Notes: generated by a model from the letters alone, not told the origin. 64,000 bases of DNA from an uncultured Muribaculaceae bacterium (GCA_910576935.1 CAJTKG010000006.1:31263-95262), one strand, 5' to 3'. Positions 8,740 to 17,370 are shown, numbered from the stretch's first letter. Program-made: numbers and translations.

Positions 8740-10209
8740 TCAGGCGGTCACAGCGGCCGTTTTCTTGCCTACGGAGAGCAGGCGTAGACCGATAACGGTG
8801 ATCAATGCGTTGATGATAAGGAGTTCGAAGCTTGTCTCATAGCCGAAAGCTTCGTGGAGCGACCATTGCACTGCCCATGAGAGGCAGGGGGCAAGGATGC
8901 AGACGACGGGTACAAACTTGTCGTGGACGGGTTTCTTCCAGAACATGCCGTAGACAAACAGGCCGAGAATCGGGCCGTAGGTATACGATGCGAGGGTATA
9001 GACGGCGCTGATGGCATCCTGGTCGCTGAGATAGTAGAAGGCGATGATGACAATGCCCATTATGGTCGACATGCCGATGTGGACGGCTTTTCGTGTGCGG
9101 GTCAGACGTGCTTCGTCCTGTTTTTTGTGGGCGCCGAGAATGTCGACGGTGTATGATGTTGTCAGTGATGTCAGAGCCGAGCCGGCGGCAGAGTAGGCAG
9201 CTGCGACGAGGCCGAGCACGAAGAGTATGCCGACAATGGCGGGCATCGCATCGTGAGTGGCGACCATGGCGAAGATGTCGTCGCTTTTAGCCGGATGTTC
9301 TATGCCTTTCGAGTCAAGGAAGATGACCATAAGCGTGCCGAGCAAGAGGAATAGAGCTATGACAAAAAATTGTGTTATACCGCTGACAATCATGTTTTTC
9401 TGCGATTCGCCTGTGTCGCGGCATGCCAGATTGCGCTGCATCATGTCCTGGTCGAGACCGTTGGTTGCCAGGGCCATGAAGATGCCGGCGAGAAACTGTT
9501 TCCAGAAATATGTACCCTCTTTGGGATTGTCGAAGAAGAACATGCGCGATGACGGATGGTCGGTGATTGACGATACCATTTCGCCGAACGAGAAGCCAAG
9601 GTTGGTAGCGACGAAATAGATGCAAAGTATCACTGACATTATCAGACAGAAACTCTTGAGCGTGTCAGTCCATATAAGTGTCTTGACGCCGCCTTGAACA
9701 GTGTAGAGCCATATCAGGGCTATTGTAACGATGACGTTGAAGACAAACGGTATGTGGAGCGGCGAGAATACGAGCAGCTGAAGCACCGAGCACACGACGA
9801 GAAATCGTACGGCGGCGCCGAGCATCTTAGAGATAAAGAAAAACCATGCGCCCGTACGGTAGGTCGATGCGCCGAAACGTTCTTCGAGGTAGCCGTAGAT
9901 CGACAGCAGATTACGCTTGTAGAACATAGGCACGAGAACAAAGGCTATGGCGAAATATCCTACGATAAAGCCGAGCACCATCTGGAGGTAGGCGTAGCCT
10001 TTTGTGACGACCATGCCGGGGACAGAGATGAACGTCACGCCCGATATTGTGGCGCCTATCATGGCAAAGGCCACTATGGGCCACGGTGCCTTGCGGTTGC
10101 CGTTGAAGAAAGTCGAGTTGTCGGAGCCTCGCGAGGCAAAGTAAGAGACAGCTAAAAGCAGAGCGAAGTAGGCTGCTATGGTGATGATGATAATGATTGG
10201 CTGTGACAT
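8740..10209 (-). CDS. Sodium/solute symporter (SSF family)
   Basis: A 489-residue inner-membrane protein with about 13 hydrophobic segments and SSF-family features such as FALLLAVSYFASRG at the start and ATISGVTFISVPGMV in an early helix. SSF carriers couple sodium entry to uptake of sugars, amino acids or related solutes. The namZ stop codon is 3 bases upstream and the WYL gene follows 13 bases downstream, so it is translated from the same message. By context the cargo may be MurNAc or a small muropeptide, since oral Bacteroidales use a dedicated MurNAc transporter; the cargo is inference. Confidence 0.88.
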   Translation of the reverse strand: MSQPIIIIITIAAYFALLLAVSYFASRGSDNSTFFNGNRKAPWPIVAFAMIGATISGVTFISVPGMVVTKGYAYLQMVLGFIVGYFAIAFVLVPMFYKRNLLSIYGYLEERFGASTYRTGAWFFFISKMLGAAVRFLVVCSVLQLLVFSPLHIPFVFNVIVTIALIWLYTVQGGVKTLIWTDTLKSFCLIMSVILCIYFVATNLGFSFGEMVSSITDHPSSRMFFFDNPKEGTYFWKQFLAGIFMALATNGLDQDMMQRNLACRDTGESQKNMIVSGITQFFVIALFLLLGTLMVIFLDSKGIEHPAKSDDIFAMVATHDAMPAIVGILFVLGLVAAAYSAAGSALTSLTTSYTVDILGAHKKQDEARLTRTRKAVHIGMSTIMGIVIIAFYYLSDQDAISAVYTLASYTYGPILGLFVYGMFWKKPVHDKFVPVVCILAPCLSWAVQWSLHEAFGYETSFELLIINALITVIGLRLLSVGKKTAAVTA

Positions 10210-10212
10210 GGT

Positions 10213-11379
10213 TTATTCGGCGTAAAGCAGGTAAGGTTTGCGTTGTTTTTTGAATTTCTCGACGTCTCCGGCCCAGGTGGCTTTGATCTCGTCGGCGCTC
10301 ATGCCCTGTTCGATCATGCCTCGTATATCGCCGCGGCCGATGAGTTTCTCGAAGAACGATGTGAAGAACTTGTCGCCTATGTTGAGGTCACGGTAGGCGT
10401 CGATGAGGTAGCCGAGGTCGATGCCGGCGGCTATGACAGCCTCTTTGTCGGCGGCGCTCAGGTCGACACCGTGACAGAGATTGTCGAGCTGAGGCGGATT
10501 TTTGGCGCCGGCGACGCTGCGGGGTGTGAAGTCGAAGCTACGGCCTTTCATGTCGGGATGACCGTAGATCTCAAACGGTTTGTCTGTGCCGCGCCCGAGG
10601 CTCACGGGTGTGGCCTCGAAGTAGCAGATCGACGGGTAGAGATATATCGCCGTCATTGTGCGCAGGTTGGGCGACGGCGGTATAGGCAGGTCGTAACGTG
10701 TCTGATGTGTATAGTTGTCACACTTGACGGTCTTGAGGTCTACTTTGCGGCCTTCTTTGAGCCAGCCCTCGCCGTTGGCCATGAGAGCAAGCTCGGCCAT
10801 TGTCATGCCGTGGACCACGGGGATGGGAAGACGTCCGACGCCCGACTCATATTTCATGTCGAGTATCGGCCCGTCGACATACATGCCGTTGGGGTTCGGA
10901 CGGTCGAGCACGATCACCTCCTTGCCGGCCGCGGCAGCCGAGTTCATCAGATCGATCATCGTGCAATAATATGTATAATATCTCAGGCCGACATCCTGAA
11001 TGTCGACAACGATGACATCGAGTTTGTCCATTGTTTCGGCCGACGGTCCGCGCTTTTTGCCGTCGTAGAGCGATGCGATGGGAATGCCCGTGACGGGGTC
11101 GACGCCGCTGCCGACGTGTTCGCCGGCGTCGGCAGTGCCTCTGAAACCGTGTTCGGGCGAGAAGATAGCCACTACATTGACGCCCCCGTCGAGCATCAGA
11201 TCGAGCGTATGGCGGTCGCCTACCATACCGGTGTGGTTGGAGAACAGGGCCACACGCTTGCCTTCAAGCATGGGCAGGTATTCGGCTGTCTTGGCTGCGC
11301 CTACAACGACGTCCGATGATTGACCGTAACCGCAGAGGGCGGCAAAGAAAGTCACAAAAAACAGTAGTCTGCGTAACAT
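10213..11379 (-). CDS. namZ: Exo-beta-N-acetylmuramidase (NamZ, DUF1343/GH171)
   Basis: The 388-residue protein belongs to the former DUF1343 family, whose characterised members (NamZ of Bacillus subtilis and Tannerella) release MurNAc from the non-reducing end of peptidoglycan fragments. Family marks are visible: a secretion signal (MLRRLLFFVTFFAALCGYGQ), FSPEHGFRG, DIQDVGLRYYTY, DRPNPNG and GRGTDKPFE. The ATG at 11379 is chosen over a longer in-frame start at 11433 because it begins the signal peptide directly. It heads an operon with a symporter and a WYL regulator. Extracytoplasmic release of MurNAc followed by uptake is the simplest reading. No murQ or murK kinase gene lies in the window. 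Confidence 0.88.
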   Translation of the reverse strand: MLRRLLFFVTFFAALCGYGQSSDVVVGAAKTAEYLPMLEGKRVALFSNHTGMVGDRHTLDLMLDGGVNVVAIFSPEHGFRGTADAGEHVGSGVDPVTGIPIASLYDGKKRGPSAETMDKLDVIVVDIQDVGLRYYTYYCTMIDLMNSAAAAGKEVIVLDRPNPNGMYVDGPILDMKYESGVGRLPIPVVHGMTMAELALMANGEGWLKEGRKVDLKTVKCDNYTHQTRYDLPIPPSPNLRTMTAIYLYPSICYFEATPVSLGRGTDKPFEIYGHPDMKGRSFDFTPRSVAGAKNPPQLDNLCHGVDLSAADKEAVIAAGIDLGYLIDAYRDLNIGDKFFTSFFEKLIGRGDIRGMIEQGMSADEIKATWAGDVEKFKKQRKPYLLYAE

Positions 11380-11487
11380 GGTATAAAAATAGGAGTAACT
11401 GATAATTTTTGTAAAGGTACAACAAATCTTCAAAAAACACGTCGGCGTGTCCTAAAAAAACATTTGCAAAATAAGAGTTAAAATATT

Positions 11488-11517
11488 TTGGCGGGCGGCG
11501 CTATTGTTGTAACTTTG
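11488..11517 (+). promoter_or_regulatory. metK promoter
   Basis: TTG at 11488-11490, exactly 19 bases, then TAACTTTG at 11510-11517: a full match to the Bacteroidetes promoter. Transcription should begin near 11524, leaving a leader of about 200 bases before metK. Confidence 0.8.
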
Positions 11518-11552
11518 CGGTGTAATCGGCCGGCGACCTTGTGTCACGGGCC

Positions 11553-11608
11553 GACAGTGGAAAAATTTGGCTGCTTGCAACCACTTGAAAAAATGCTAAA
11601 ATCGCCCG
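11553..11608 (+). promoter_or_regulatory. SAM-II-like riboswitch aptamer in the metK leader
   Basis: Five base pairs AGTGG (11556-11560) with CCACT (11581-11585) form a P1 stem that encloses a 20-base A/T-rich loop ending in TTGCAA. The strand then runs TGAAAAAAT-GCTAAA (11586-11600) into CGCCC. This order (P1, loop ending TTGCAA, P1, TGA-A-rich, GCTAAA, pseudoknot strand) is the layout of SAM-II/SAM-V riboswitches. GGC at 11569-11571 can pair with GCC at 11604-11606 as the pseudoknot. A GC-rich hairpin (TCGGCC/GGCCGA, 11526-11554) stands just upstream. Its place ahead of the SAM synthetase gene supports feedback by SAM. The class call is by eye, without a covariance search. Confidence 0.72.
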
Positions 11609-11654
11609 TCGGCACACTCCGGTGTGTTTATCGGTATCACAGGTTTTATCATGC

Positions 11655-11702
11655 AATCATGGATTTGGCGGCGCGCAGGCCTCTGATTTCCATGATTTTT
11701 TT
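11655..11702 (+). terminator. Intrinsic terminator between aptamer and metK start
   Basis: AATCATGGA (11655-11663) pairs perfectly with TCCATGATT (11689-11697) and runs straight into seven T residues (11696-11702), 23 bases before the metK ATG. It is a textbook intrinsic terminator inside a leader, as expected for transcription attenuation. A small hairpin CACAC-TCCG-GTGTG (11613-11626) sits between it and the aptamer. Confidence 0.75.
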
Positions 11703-11725
11703 GATATCCAAAAACTTTCAACGCT

Positions 11726-13024
11726 ATGAACTATCTATTTACTTCAGAGTCGGTTTCAGAAGGTCATCCCGATAAAGTGGCCGACCAGATTTCAGATGCT
11801 ATCCTTGATGAGTTTCTCGCTCGCGACCCTTCGTCGAAAGTGGCTTGCGAGACGCTTGTCACCACCGGTCAGGTTATTGTCGCCGGTGAAGTCAAGAGCG
11901 AAGCCTATGTCGATCTGATGTCGACAACGCGCCGTGTGATCAAGGAAATCGGTTATAACCGCAGCGAACTGTTTTTCGACGGTGATTCGTGTGGCGTGCT
12001 TTCGGCGCTCCACGAGCAGAGCCCCGACATCAACCGCGGCGTCGAGACCGCCGACGCCGTCGATCAGGGCGCGGGCGACCAGGGCATGATGTTTGGCTAT
12101 GCCACTGACGAGACTGATCTTTATATACCGCTGTCGCTGGCTCTAAGCCACGCCATTGTCAAAGAACTTGCCAATATCCGTCGCGAAGGTGTCGACATGA
12201 CTTATCTGCGGCCCGACTCAAAAAGCCAGGTCACAATCGAGTATGACGAGCAGGGTCATCCCGTCAGAGTGCACACTATAGTGGTCTCGACCCAGCACGA
12301 CGACTTTATCAAGCCCGGTAACGGCATGACTCAGGACGAGGCCGACCGCAAGATGTTGGCTGTCATTGCCCGCGACGTGCGCGAGATATTGTTGCCGCGC
12401 GTAAAAGAGGCCGTCCCCCCCAAGATGCGCAGCCTCTTCGGCGACGATTTTACGCTTTATGTCAATCCGACAGGCAAGTTTGTCATTGGCGGACCTCACG
12501 GCGACACCGGTCTTACCGGCCGCAAGATCATAGTTGACACTTACGGCGGTCACGGGGCACACGGCGGAGGCGCCTTCTCGGGCAAAGACCCGTCGAAAGT
12601 CGACCGGTCGGCAGCCTATGCCGCACGCCATTTGGCGAAGAATCTCGTTGCCGCCGGCGTGGCCGAGCGGGTGCTCGTACAGCTTGCTTATGCCATTGGC
12701 GTGGCCGAGCCGGTGAGCCTGAACATCAACACATTCGGTACGGCAAAAGTCGATATGACCGATGCTCGGATCTCGGCAGTTGTCGGCAGTATGCGTGACG
12801 ACTTCGACATGCGTCCCCACGCCATCGAGCAGCGACTGAAACTGCGTGCCCCCATCTATCGCGAGACAGCGAGCTACGGCCACGTCGGCCGCACAAACCG
12901 CACGGTCACCAAACATTTCGGTCATCCCGGCGAAAAGCCGTTCAGCCTCGATGTCGAGCTTTTTACGTGGGAAAAATTAGATAAAGTTGAAGCCATTCGC
13001 GAGAAATTCAACTTGAAGTTTTGA
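11726..13024 (+). CDS. metK: S-adenosylmethionine synthetase
   Basis: This 432-residue enzyme makes S-adenosylmethionine from methionine and ATP in the cytoplasm. Signature motifs are GHPDKVADQISDAILDEFL near the N-terminus, the GAGDQGMMFGYA hexapeptide region, and the phosphate-binding GGHGAHGGGAFSGKDPSKVD. Length is slightly above the usual 380-400 residues, as is common in Bacteroidetes. The gene is alone; its leader carries a SAM-II-like aptamer and a terminator, so it should be shut down when SAM is plentiful. The promoter of the next gene overlaps its stop codon. Confidence 0.98.
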   Translation: MNYLFTSESVSEGHPDKVADQISDAILDEFLARDPSSKVACETLVTTGQVIVAGEVKSEAYVDLMSTTRRVIKEIGYNRSELFFDGDSCGVLSALHEQSPDINRGVETADAVDQGAGDQGMMFGYATDETDLYIPLSLALSHAIVKELANIRREGVDMTYLRPDSKSQVTIEYDEQGHPVRVHTIVVSTQHDDFIKPGNGMTQDEADRKMLAVIARDVREILLPRVKEAVPPKMRSLFGDDFTLYVNPTGKFVIGGPHGDTGLTGRKIIVDTYGGHGAHGGGAFSGKDPSKVDRSAAYAARHLAKNLVAAGVAERVLVQLAYAIGVAEPVSLNINTFGTAKVDMTDARISAVVGSMRDDFDMRPHAIEQRLKLRAPIYRETASYGHVGRTNRTVTKHFGHPGEKPFSLDVELFTWEKLDKVEAIREKFNLKF

Positions 13025-13050
13025 TTGATAGCGAAAAAAATGTATCTTTG
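13021..13050 (+). promoter_or_regulatory. Promoter of the foldase gene, overlapping the metK stop
   Basis: TTG at 13021-13023, a 19-base spacer and TATCTTTG at 13043-13050. The TTG shares bases with the metK TGA stop (13022-13024), so the foldase gene has an independent start despite following metK closely. Confidence 0.75.
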
Positions 13051-13127
13051 TGCGCTTAAAAGCGCCCGTTTCGCGCGCTGACAGACCAATCGAAAACAAA
13101 AAACAAATAAAAATACAAAAAATCTAA

Positions 13128-15233
13128 ATGGCAACCTTAGAAAAAATCAGAAGCAAGTCAGTGCTGCTGTTCGTAATCATTATCGTGGCATTGCTTGCAT
13201 TTATTCTCGGCGACTTCCTCACCTCGGGCCGTACTTACTTCGGCTCGGGCATGACTGTCGCTCAGGTAGGTGACAAAAAAGTCGATTACCACGACTATCA
13301 GGCCCGCCTCGAGCAGGCCAACGAGCAGATGCGCAATTCAAACCAGAATGTCGATGGCGACGAGTTGTCGCAGAATGTCATCAACAGCCTGCTCTTCGAA
13401 GAACTCCTCAAACAGGAATACCGTGATCTCGGTCTCCGCGTCTCTGACAAAGAGATTTCAGAGGCTATGACCGGCGTGATGCCCCACCGCAACGCCCAGC
13501 AGTTTATCTACACTGTTTCGCGTCAGCTCGGTCTTGAGAATCCTTCGGGCAAAGAAGTGCTCGACCGCATCAACAATCCGGCCAAATATAACCTTCCCGT
13601 AGAGGCGGGCCAGCAGCTCAAGACCCTTTGGGCCGCAACCGAGGCAGATGTCGAGAACGCAATGCTTCAGGAGAAATTCTACCGACTCGTAGGCGGTCTT
13701 TTCACGGCAAACACACTCGACGCCAAGAGTGTCTATAACGACAACGCCACCACACGTCACATCTCGTATGTATCGAAACCCGCCGCTACGGTGCCCGACA
13801 CCGAGGCCGAGGTCACCGATGCAGACATCAAGGCACAGTGGGACAAGAACAAAAACAACTATCGCATCGACGAAGAGCTCCGCGAGATCGACTATATATA
13901 TGTAGTGATCGAACCATCGCAGGATGACATCGTCGCCGGCCAGCAGGTAGTCGAGAACGCTCTCGCAGCCCTCAATTCGGGCGAAGGCCTTAACGGTGTT
14001 GACAGCGACTCGCGCTTTGTCGTCAACCGCGCCACAGCACCCCTGTCGAAAATTACCGACGCCCGTGTGAAGAACTTCATCGATACCACGGCCGCCGGTA
14101 CAGCCAAGGTCATCGTCTCGCAGCGTGACAAATACACTCTTGCCAAAGTGCTTGGCGTGACCAACGACGTCGACTCTATCAACGTATCGATGATCGCTCT
14201 CGCATCGCCCGAGAAAGCCGACACGGTGATGACGGCTCTTGCCAACGGTGCGAAATGGGCTGACTTTGCCGACACCGACTTCTCTCAGGCTCAGGACAGC
14301 ATCTGGACATCGCTCGTCAACCTCAACGGTATCGACACCAAGATCAAGAACGCGCTGCTCGCCGCCACCGTCGGTCAGCCTTTTGTCATGACAGACAGCA
14401 TCAACGGCAATATCTACTCTCAGATCTACCGCGTCAACGCCCGCCGCTCGCCCGTGCCTGTCTATGACTATGCTGTCATAAACTACACGATCGACCCCTC
14501 GAACGCCACTCTCGAGAAACTCTCTAACGATCTGCGCACATTCATTTCGGCCAACTCGTCGGCCGACGACTTCACCGCCAATGCTGCCGAAGCCGGCTTC
14601 ATGGTGCTTCCCGACCTTGTCGGTGCATCGCATCCCCATATCGCCAACATCAGTGACAGCCGCGGTGCGGTCAAATGGGTAATGGAAGGCAAGAAAGGTC
14701 AGGTGTCACCGGTCATTCAGGATAACAAGCAGTCTTATCTGATGGCCATTGCCATCAAAGACATTTATGACGGCGAATATCTTCCCTGGGATTGCTATCA
14801 GATCAAAAACCAGTTGCGTGCACGCGCCGTCACAGCCAAGAAGCTTGATAAACTCATGGCCGACTATCAGGGCAAAGCCGGTGATATCAACGGTTATGCC
14901 ACAGCCATGGAACTTCCCGTCGCTCAGGCCGATGTCATCTTCAGCTCGCCTCGCGTAGCTTCGATCGGCGTGGGTGAAAGCGCACTTCAGGGTCAGATAG
15001 CTTCTGCCGCCGAGAAGAGTCTCGTAGGTCCGGTCAAAGGCAACAATTCGGTCGTTGTCTTCGTTGTCGACTCTGTTTCTGATGAGAGCCGTCCCTACAA
15101 CTTCGATGAATATGCCGGCACTTTCAACCGCACGATGGGTATCGGTCTCTTCGATCCTTTCACTCTCCTTGTCGGTAAAGAGAACGTCAAGAACAACTCG
15201 CTCAATTTCATCAACAGCGCAGTTGCTGAATAA
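13128..15233 (+). CDS. PpiD/SurA-type periplasmic peptidyl-prolyl isomerase
   Basis: A 701-residue protein with one N-terminal membrane helix (about 12-30, LLFVIIIVALLAFILGDFL) and a large periplasmic part. Residues 40-170 resemble the SurA/PpiD chaperone N-domain (VAQVGDKKVDYHDYQARLEQ). A parvulin-like region is expected about 340-450 but its catalytic residues are not obvious. The C-terminal part is a second chaperone-like region. Bacteroidetes use such proteins to fold outer-membrane and secreted proteins, which fits the many SusC barrels here. It has its own promoter and a strong terminator, so it is monocistronic. Confidence 0.85.
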   Translation: MATLEKIRSKSVLLFVIIIVALLAFILGDFLTSGRTYFGSGMTVAQVGDKKVDYHDYQARLEQANEQMRNSNQNVDGDELSQNVINSLLFEELLKQEYRDLGLRVSDKEISEAMTGVMPHRNAQQFIYTVSRQLGLENPSGKEVLDRINNPAKYNLPVEAGQQLKTLWAATEADVENAMLQEKFYRLVGGLFTANTLDAKSVYNDNATTRHISYVSKPAATVPDTEAEVTDADIKAQWDKNKNNYRIDEELREIDYIYVVIEPSQDDIVAGQQVVENALAALNSGEGLNGVDSDSRFVVNRATAPLSKITDARVKNFIDTTAAGTAKVIVSQRDKYTLAKVLGVTNDVDSINVSMIALASPEKADTVMTALANGAKWADFADTDFSQAQDSIWTSLVNLNGIDTKIKNALLAATVGQPFVMTDSINGNIYSQIYRVNARRSPVPVYDYAVINYTIDPSNATLEKLSNDLRTFISANSSADDFTANAAEAGFMVLPDLVGASHPHIANISDSRGAVKWVMEGKKGQVSPVIQDNKQSYLMAIAIKDIYDGEYLPWDCYQIKNQLRARAVTAKKLDKLMADYQGKAGDINGYATAMELPVAQADVIFSSPRVASIGVGESALQGQIASAAEKSLVGPVKGNNSVVVFVVDSVSDESRPYNFDEYAGTFNRTMGIGLFDPFTLLVGKENVKNNSLNFINSAVAE

Positions 15234-15254
15234 CAATCGCATCAGTGTTTGTAT

Positions 15255-15300
15255 CACAGAGGCCGCGTCGTAAACCACGACGCGGCCTCTGTGTGTTTTT
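15255..15300 (+). terminator. Strong intrinsic terminator after the foldase gene
   Basis: A perfect 17-bp stem (15255-15271 with 15277-15293) around an AAACC loop is followed by GTTTTT. The opposite-strand gene ending at 15394 could also use it, but the T-run favours the plus strand. Confidence 0.9.
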
Positions 15301-15393
15301 GTGGATGCTTTGTGGCCCGTATATGTGGACACGAGTGATTATGACCTGTTCTGTGCGAAACGGGCCGGTGTGTCTGCTCTCCGGAGGTGGATC

Positions 15394-16419
15394 TTATTCG
15401 TCGAGAGGACGGAGGATGAAGAGCGGAGATGATTTAAAACGGGGAAGGACCGAGAGGCGCAGGGCGTCGCCCGTGGGGGAGGCATCGTCGGTGATGACGT
15501 TGACATTGCGCTCGGCAAGACGGTCTTTGACGGTGGCGAGAGCTAACTCGGGGCTATTGTTGTCCTGGCTTAGATGGCAGAGATATACTTCGCGGAGTAT
15601 AGGAGTACGGATTTCGGCGAGATAGCGGGCGGTCACCATATTGTCGAGGTGGCCGGTGTCAGAGATGATGCGTGCCTTCAGATATTCGGGGTAGCGGCCG
15701 CGACGTAGCATATCGAGGTCGTAGTCACTTTCGATCATAAGATAATTGGCACGGCGCATATAATGGTCGGCGCGCTCGGTGATGTGGCCCGTGTCGGTGG
15801 TGACGACAAATGTAATACCGTCGGTGCTTATCGAGAACCCGACATTGTCACTGCCGTCGTGCGAGGTCTCGAACGGTGTGATGGTCATGCCGGCGACCTC
15901 AAAGGGAAATTCTTTATAGATGGCGCGATGATAGTCTTTTATGCGGCGTGAAATATTGTGGCGCCGCAACAAGCCATTGAGGGTCTTTGGTGTGCAGTAT
16001 AGCAGTGTGGAGCTGCGCCGGCGCAGCAACGAGTAAGCATATTTGACGTGGTCGCTGTGATCATGGGTCAGGATAATGCCTTTGACATTGTCGATGTCGA
16101 TTCCGTTTCGCAGCAGCTGGTCGGTAACATAGTTGTTGTCGACGCCGGCGTCAATGAGCACGCCTCCGTCTTTGGTGCCGATGTATGCGCAGTTGCCGCT
16201 GCTGCCGCTGCCGAACGATATGAATTTGATATGCCTGCCGGGAGTGACGGCCGTAGTGTCGACGCTCAGGCTTTTAGCGGTCTCTTTGGCTTCGTTTATC
16301 CGGCGGTGGCGTGTTATGATGTCTGCGGCGATGTCGCTGCGGTTTATGTCGATCTCTATGTCATCGAAGAGCGACGTCAGTTCTTCGAGCTGACGGCTTA
16401 TGCGGCGGGGCTGTTTCAT
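15394..16419 (-). CDS. Metallo-beta-lactamase-fold hydrolase (YycJ/WalJ-like)
   Basis: The 341-residue protein has an unusual N-terminal helical extension of about 60 residues and then an MBL-fold domain beginning IKFISFGSGSSGNCAYIG. The metal-binding signature HDHSDH follows ILT, and later ligands are visible in TTDTGH and in SHDGSDN. This arrangement matches YycJ-type hydrolases, which include a double-strand-specific exonuclease involved in mismatch repair. Its ATG overlaps the stop of the RsmI-like gene by four bases, showing translational coupling. The exact substrate is not set by sequence. Confidence 0.85.
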   Translation of the reverse strand: MKQPRRISRQLEELTSLFDDIEIDINRSDIAADIITRHRRINEAKETAKSLSVDTTAVTPGRHIKFISFGSGSSGNCAYIGTKDGGVLIDAGVDNNYVTDQLLRNGIDIDNVKGIILTHDHSDHVKYAYSLLRRRSSTLLYCTPKTLNGLLRRHNISRRIKDYHRAIYKEFPFEVAGMTITPFETSHDGSDNVGFSISTDGITFVVTTDTGHITERADHYMRRANYLMIESDYDLDMLRRGRYPEYLKARIISDTGHLDNMVTARYLAEIRTPILREVYLCHLSQDNNSPELALATVKDRLAERNVNVITDDASPTGDALRLSVLPRFKSSPLFILRPLDE

Positions 16420-17132
16420 GTCTGACTGTAGAGGAGGAAGATTGTAGGTATTTTGTCGTAGTTATACGGCGTTTTCTTCCACTGCGACAGCGGTCTGGTT
16501 ATTATAGACTGGCGCGAGCAGGTGATGTCTGAGGCGACACACAGTCTGATGTCGCCCGGTAGCCTTTCGGCAAGATCGGCGATGAGGCGGTTGTTGCGGT
16601 AAGGCGTTTCGATGAATATCTGTGTCTGGTGTTCGGCAGTGATGCGCCGTATCATCTCCTTGAGTTTGGCGCCGCGGGCTTTGGCATCGACGGGAAGATA
16701 GCCGTTGAAGGCGAAATTTTGTCCGTTGAAGCCTGATCCCATGAGTGACAGCAGTATGCTCGATGGTCCGACGAGTGGCACTACTTCATATCCCCGGGCC
16801 TGGGCGACTGCGACAAGATCGGCCCCGGGATCGGCTACGGCGGGGCATCCGGCTTCGCTGATGACGCCGATGCTGTGTCCGCGGGCCATAGGGTCGAGCA
16901 TGGCAGCGACGTCGGCCAGGTCGGTGTGTTCGTTTAGCTCTACCATCGAGAGGCTGTCGATGTCTATGTTGCGGTCGCACGACTTTAGAAAACGTCGGGC
17001 CGATCGCAGATTCTCGACTACGAAGTATTTGACTTCGCGGATTATTGCGGTATTGACAGGCGGTAACACCTTGTCGACAGGCGAATCGCCCATCGGTACA
17101 GGGAAAAGATATAGTCGTGCTTTGTCGCTCAT
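16416..17132 (-). CDS. RsmI-like SAM-dependent methyltransferase (tetrapyrrole methylase fold)
   Basis: A 238-residue protein related to RsmI, the enzyme that 2'-O-methylates cytidine 1402 of 16S rRNA. Visible motifs are SEAGCPAVADPGADLV and VPLVGPSSILLSLMGSGF, both characteristic of the family, and NFAFNGYLP. The usual N-terminal TPIGN is replaced by FPVPMGDS, and the protein is shorter than standard RsmI (about 280 residues). It is therefore probably the Bacteroidetes paralogue, whose target RNA may differ. It starts the two-gene operon with the MBL hydrolase. A -7 element TATTTTTG lies at 17150-17157 on the minus strand, without a clear -33. Confidence 0.82.
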   Translation of the reverse strand: MSDKARLYLFPVPMGDSPVDKVLPPVNTAIIREVKYFVVENLRSARRFLKSCDRNIDIDSLSMVELNEHTDLADVAAMLDPMARGHSIGVISEAGCPAVADPGADLVAVAQARGYEVVPLVGPSSILLSLMGSGFNGQNFAFNGYLPVDAKARGAKLKEMIRRITAEHQTQIFIETPYRNNRLIADLAERLPGDIRLCVASDITCSRQSIITRPLSQWKKTPYNYDKIPTIFLLYSQT

Positions 17133-17190
17133 TATCGGTTTTTATTATACAAAAATACATAATCCCGATGAATTGGCGCTGTTAAAAATG

Positions 17191-17220
17191 TTGATAAATA
17201 GAGCAAATTGCGTAAATTTG
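17191..17220 (+). promoter_or_regulatory. Orphan promoter opening the 17.2-18.0 kb intergenic system
   Basis: TTG at 17191-17193, a 19-base spacer and TAAATTTG at 17213-17220 form a perfect consensus promoter facing right. No ordinary gene begins until 17650, so it drives a transcript whose first 420 bases are a leader or a non-coding RNA. Confidence 0.75.
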
Positions 17221-17223
17221 CTG

Positions 17224-17261
17224 TGCAGACCGTGTTCAGACATGTCTGATGGCTGTCTGCA
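17224..17261 (+). promoter_or_regulatory. 38-bp symmetric dyad with four CAGAC half-sites
   Basis: TGCAGAC-N5-TCAGACATGTCTGA-N5-GTCTGCA is symmetric about 17242/17243. CAGAC starts at 17226 and 17237, and GTCTG at 17244 and 17255, so like half-sites are 11 bp (one helical turn) apart. It lies at the predicted transcription start of the orphan promoter. It could be an operator bound cooperatively, possibly by the HTH protein at 17650, or a 5' RNA stem-loop. Confidence 0.65.
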
Positions 17262-17370
17262 GATACATATTTAAGCGTAACATTAGCTTAATCCTTTCCC
17301 TGCGAAATCGCCAAATTTCATACGGGATCGCCGTCGGCGTCCCCGGACACTTGAAGAGGAATAAGCAGCC

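Noticed and set aside
10243..11319. 358-codon plus-strand frame opposite namZ
   Set aside because: It is the antisense of a confident gene and reads as Val/Ala/Asp-rich filler without a start context or family.
13458..14639. 393-codon minus-strand frame opposite the foldase gene
   Set aside because: Antisense shadow of a strong gene, without domain or neighbouring operon support.
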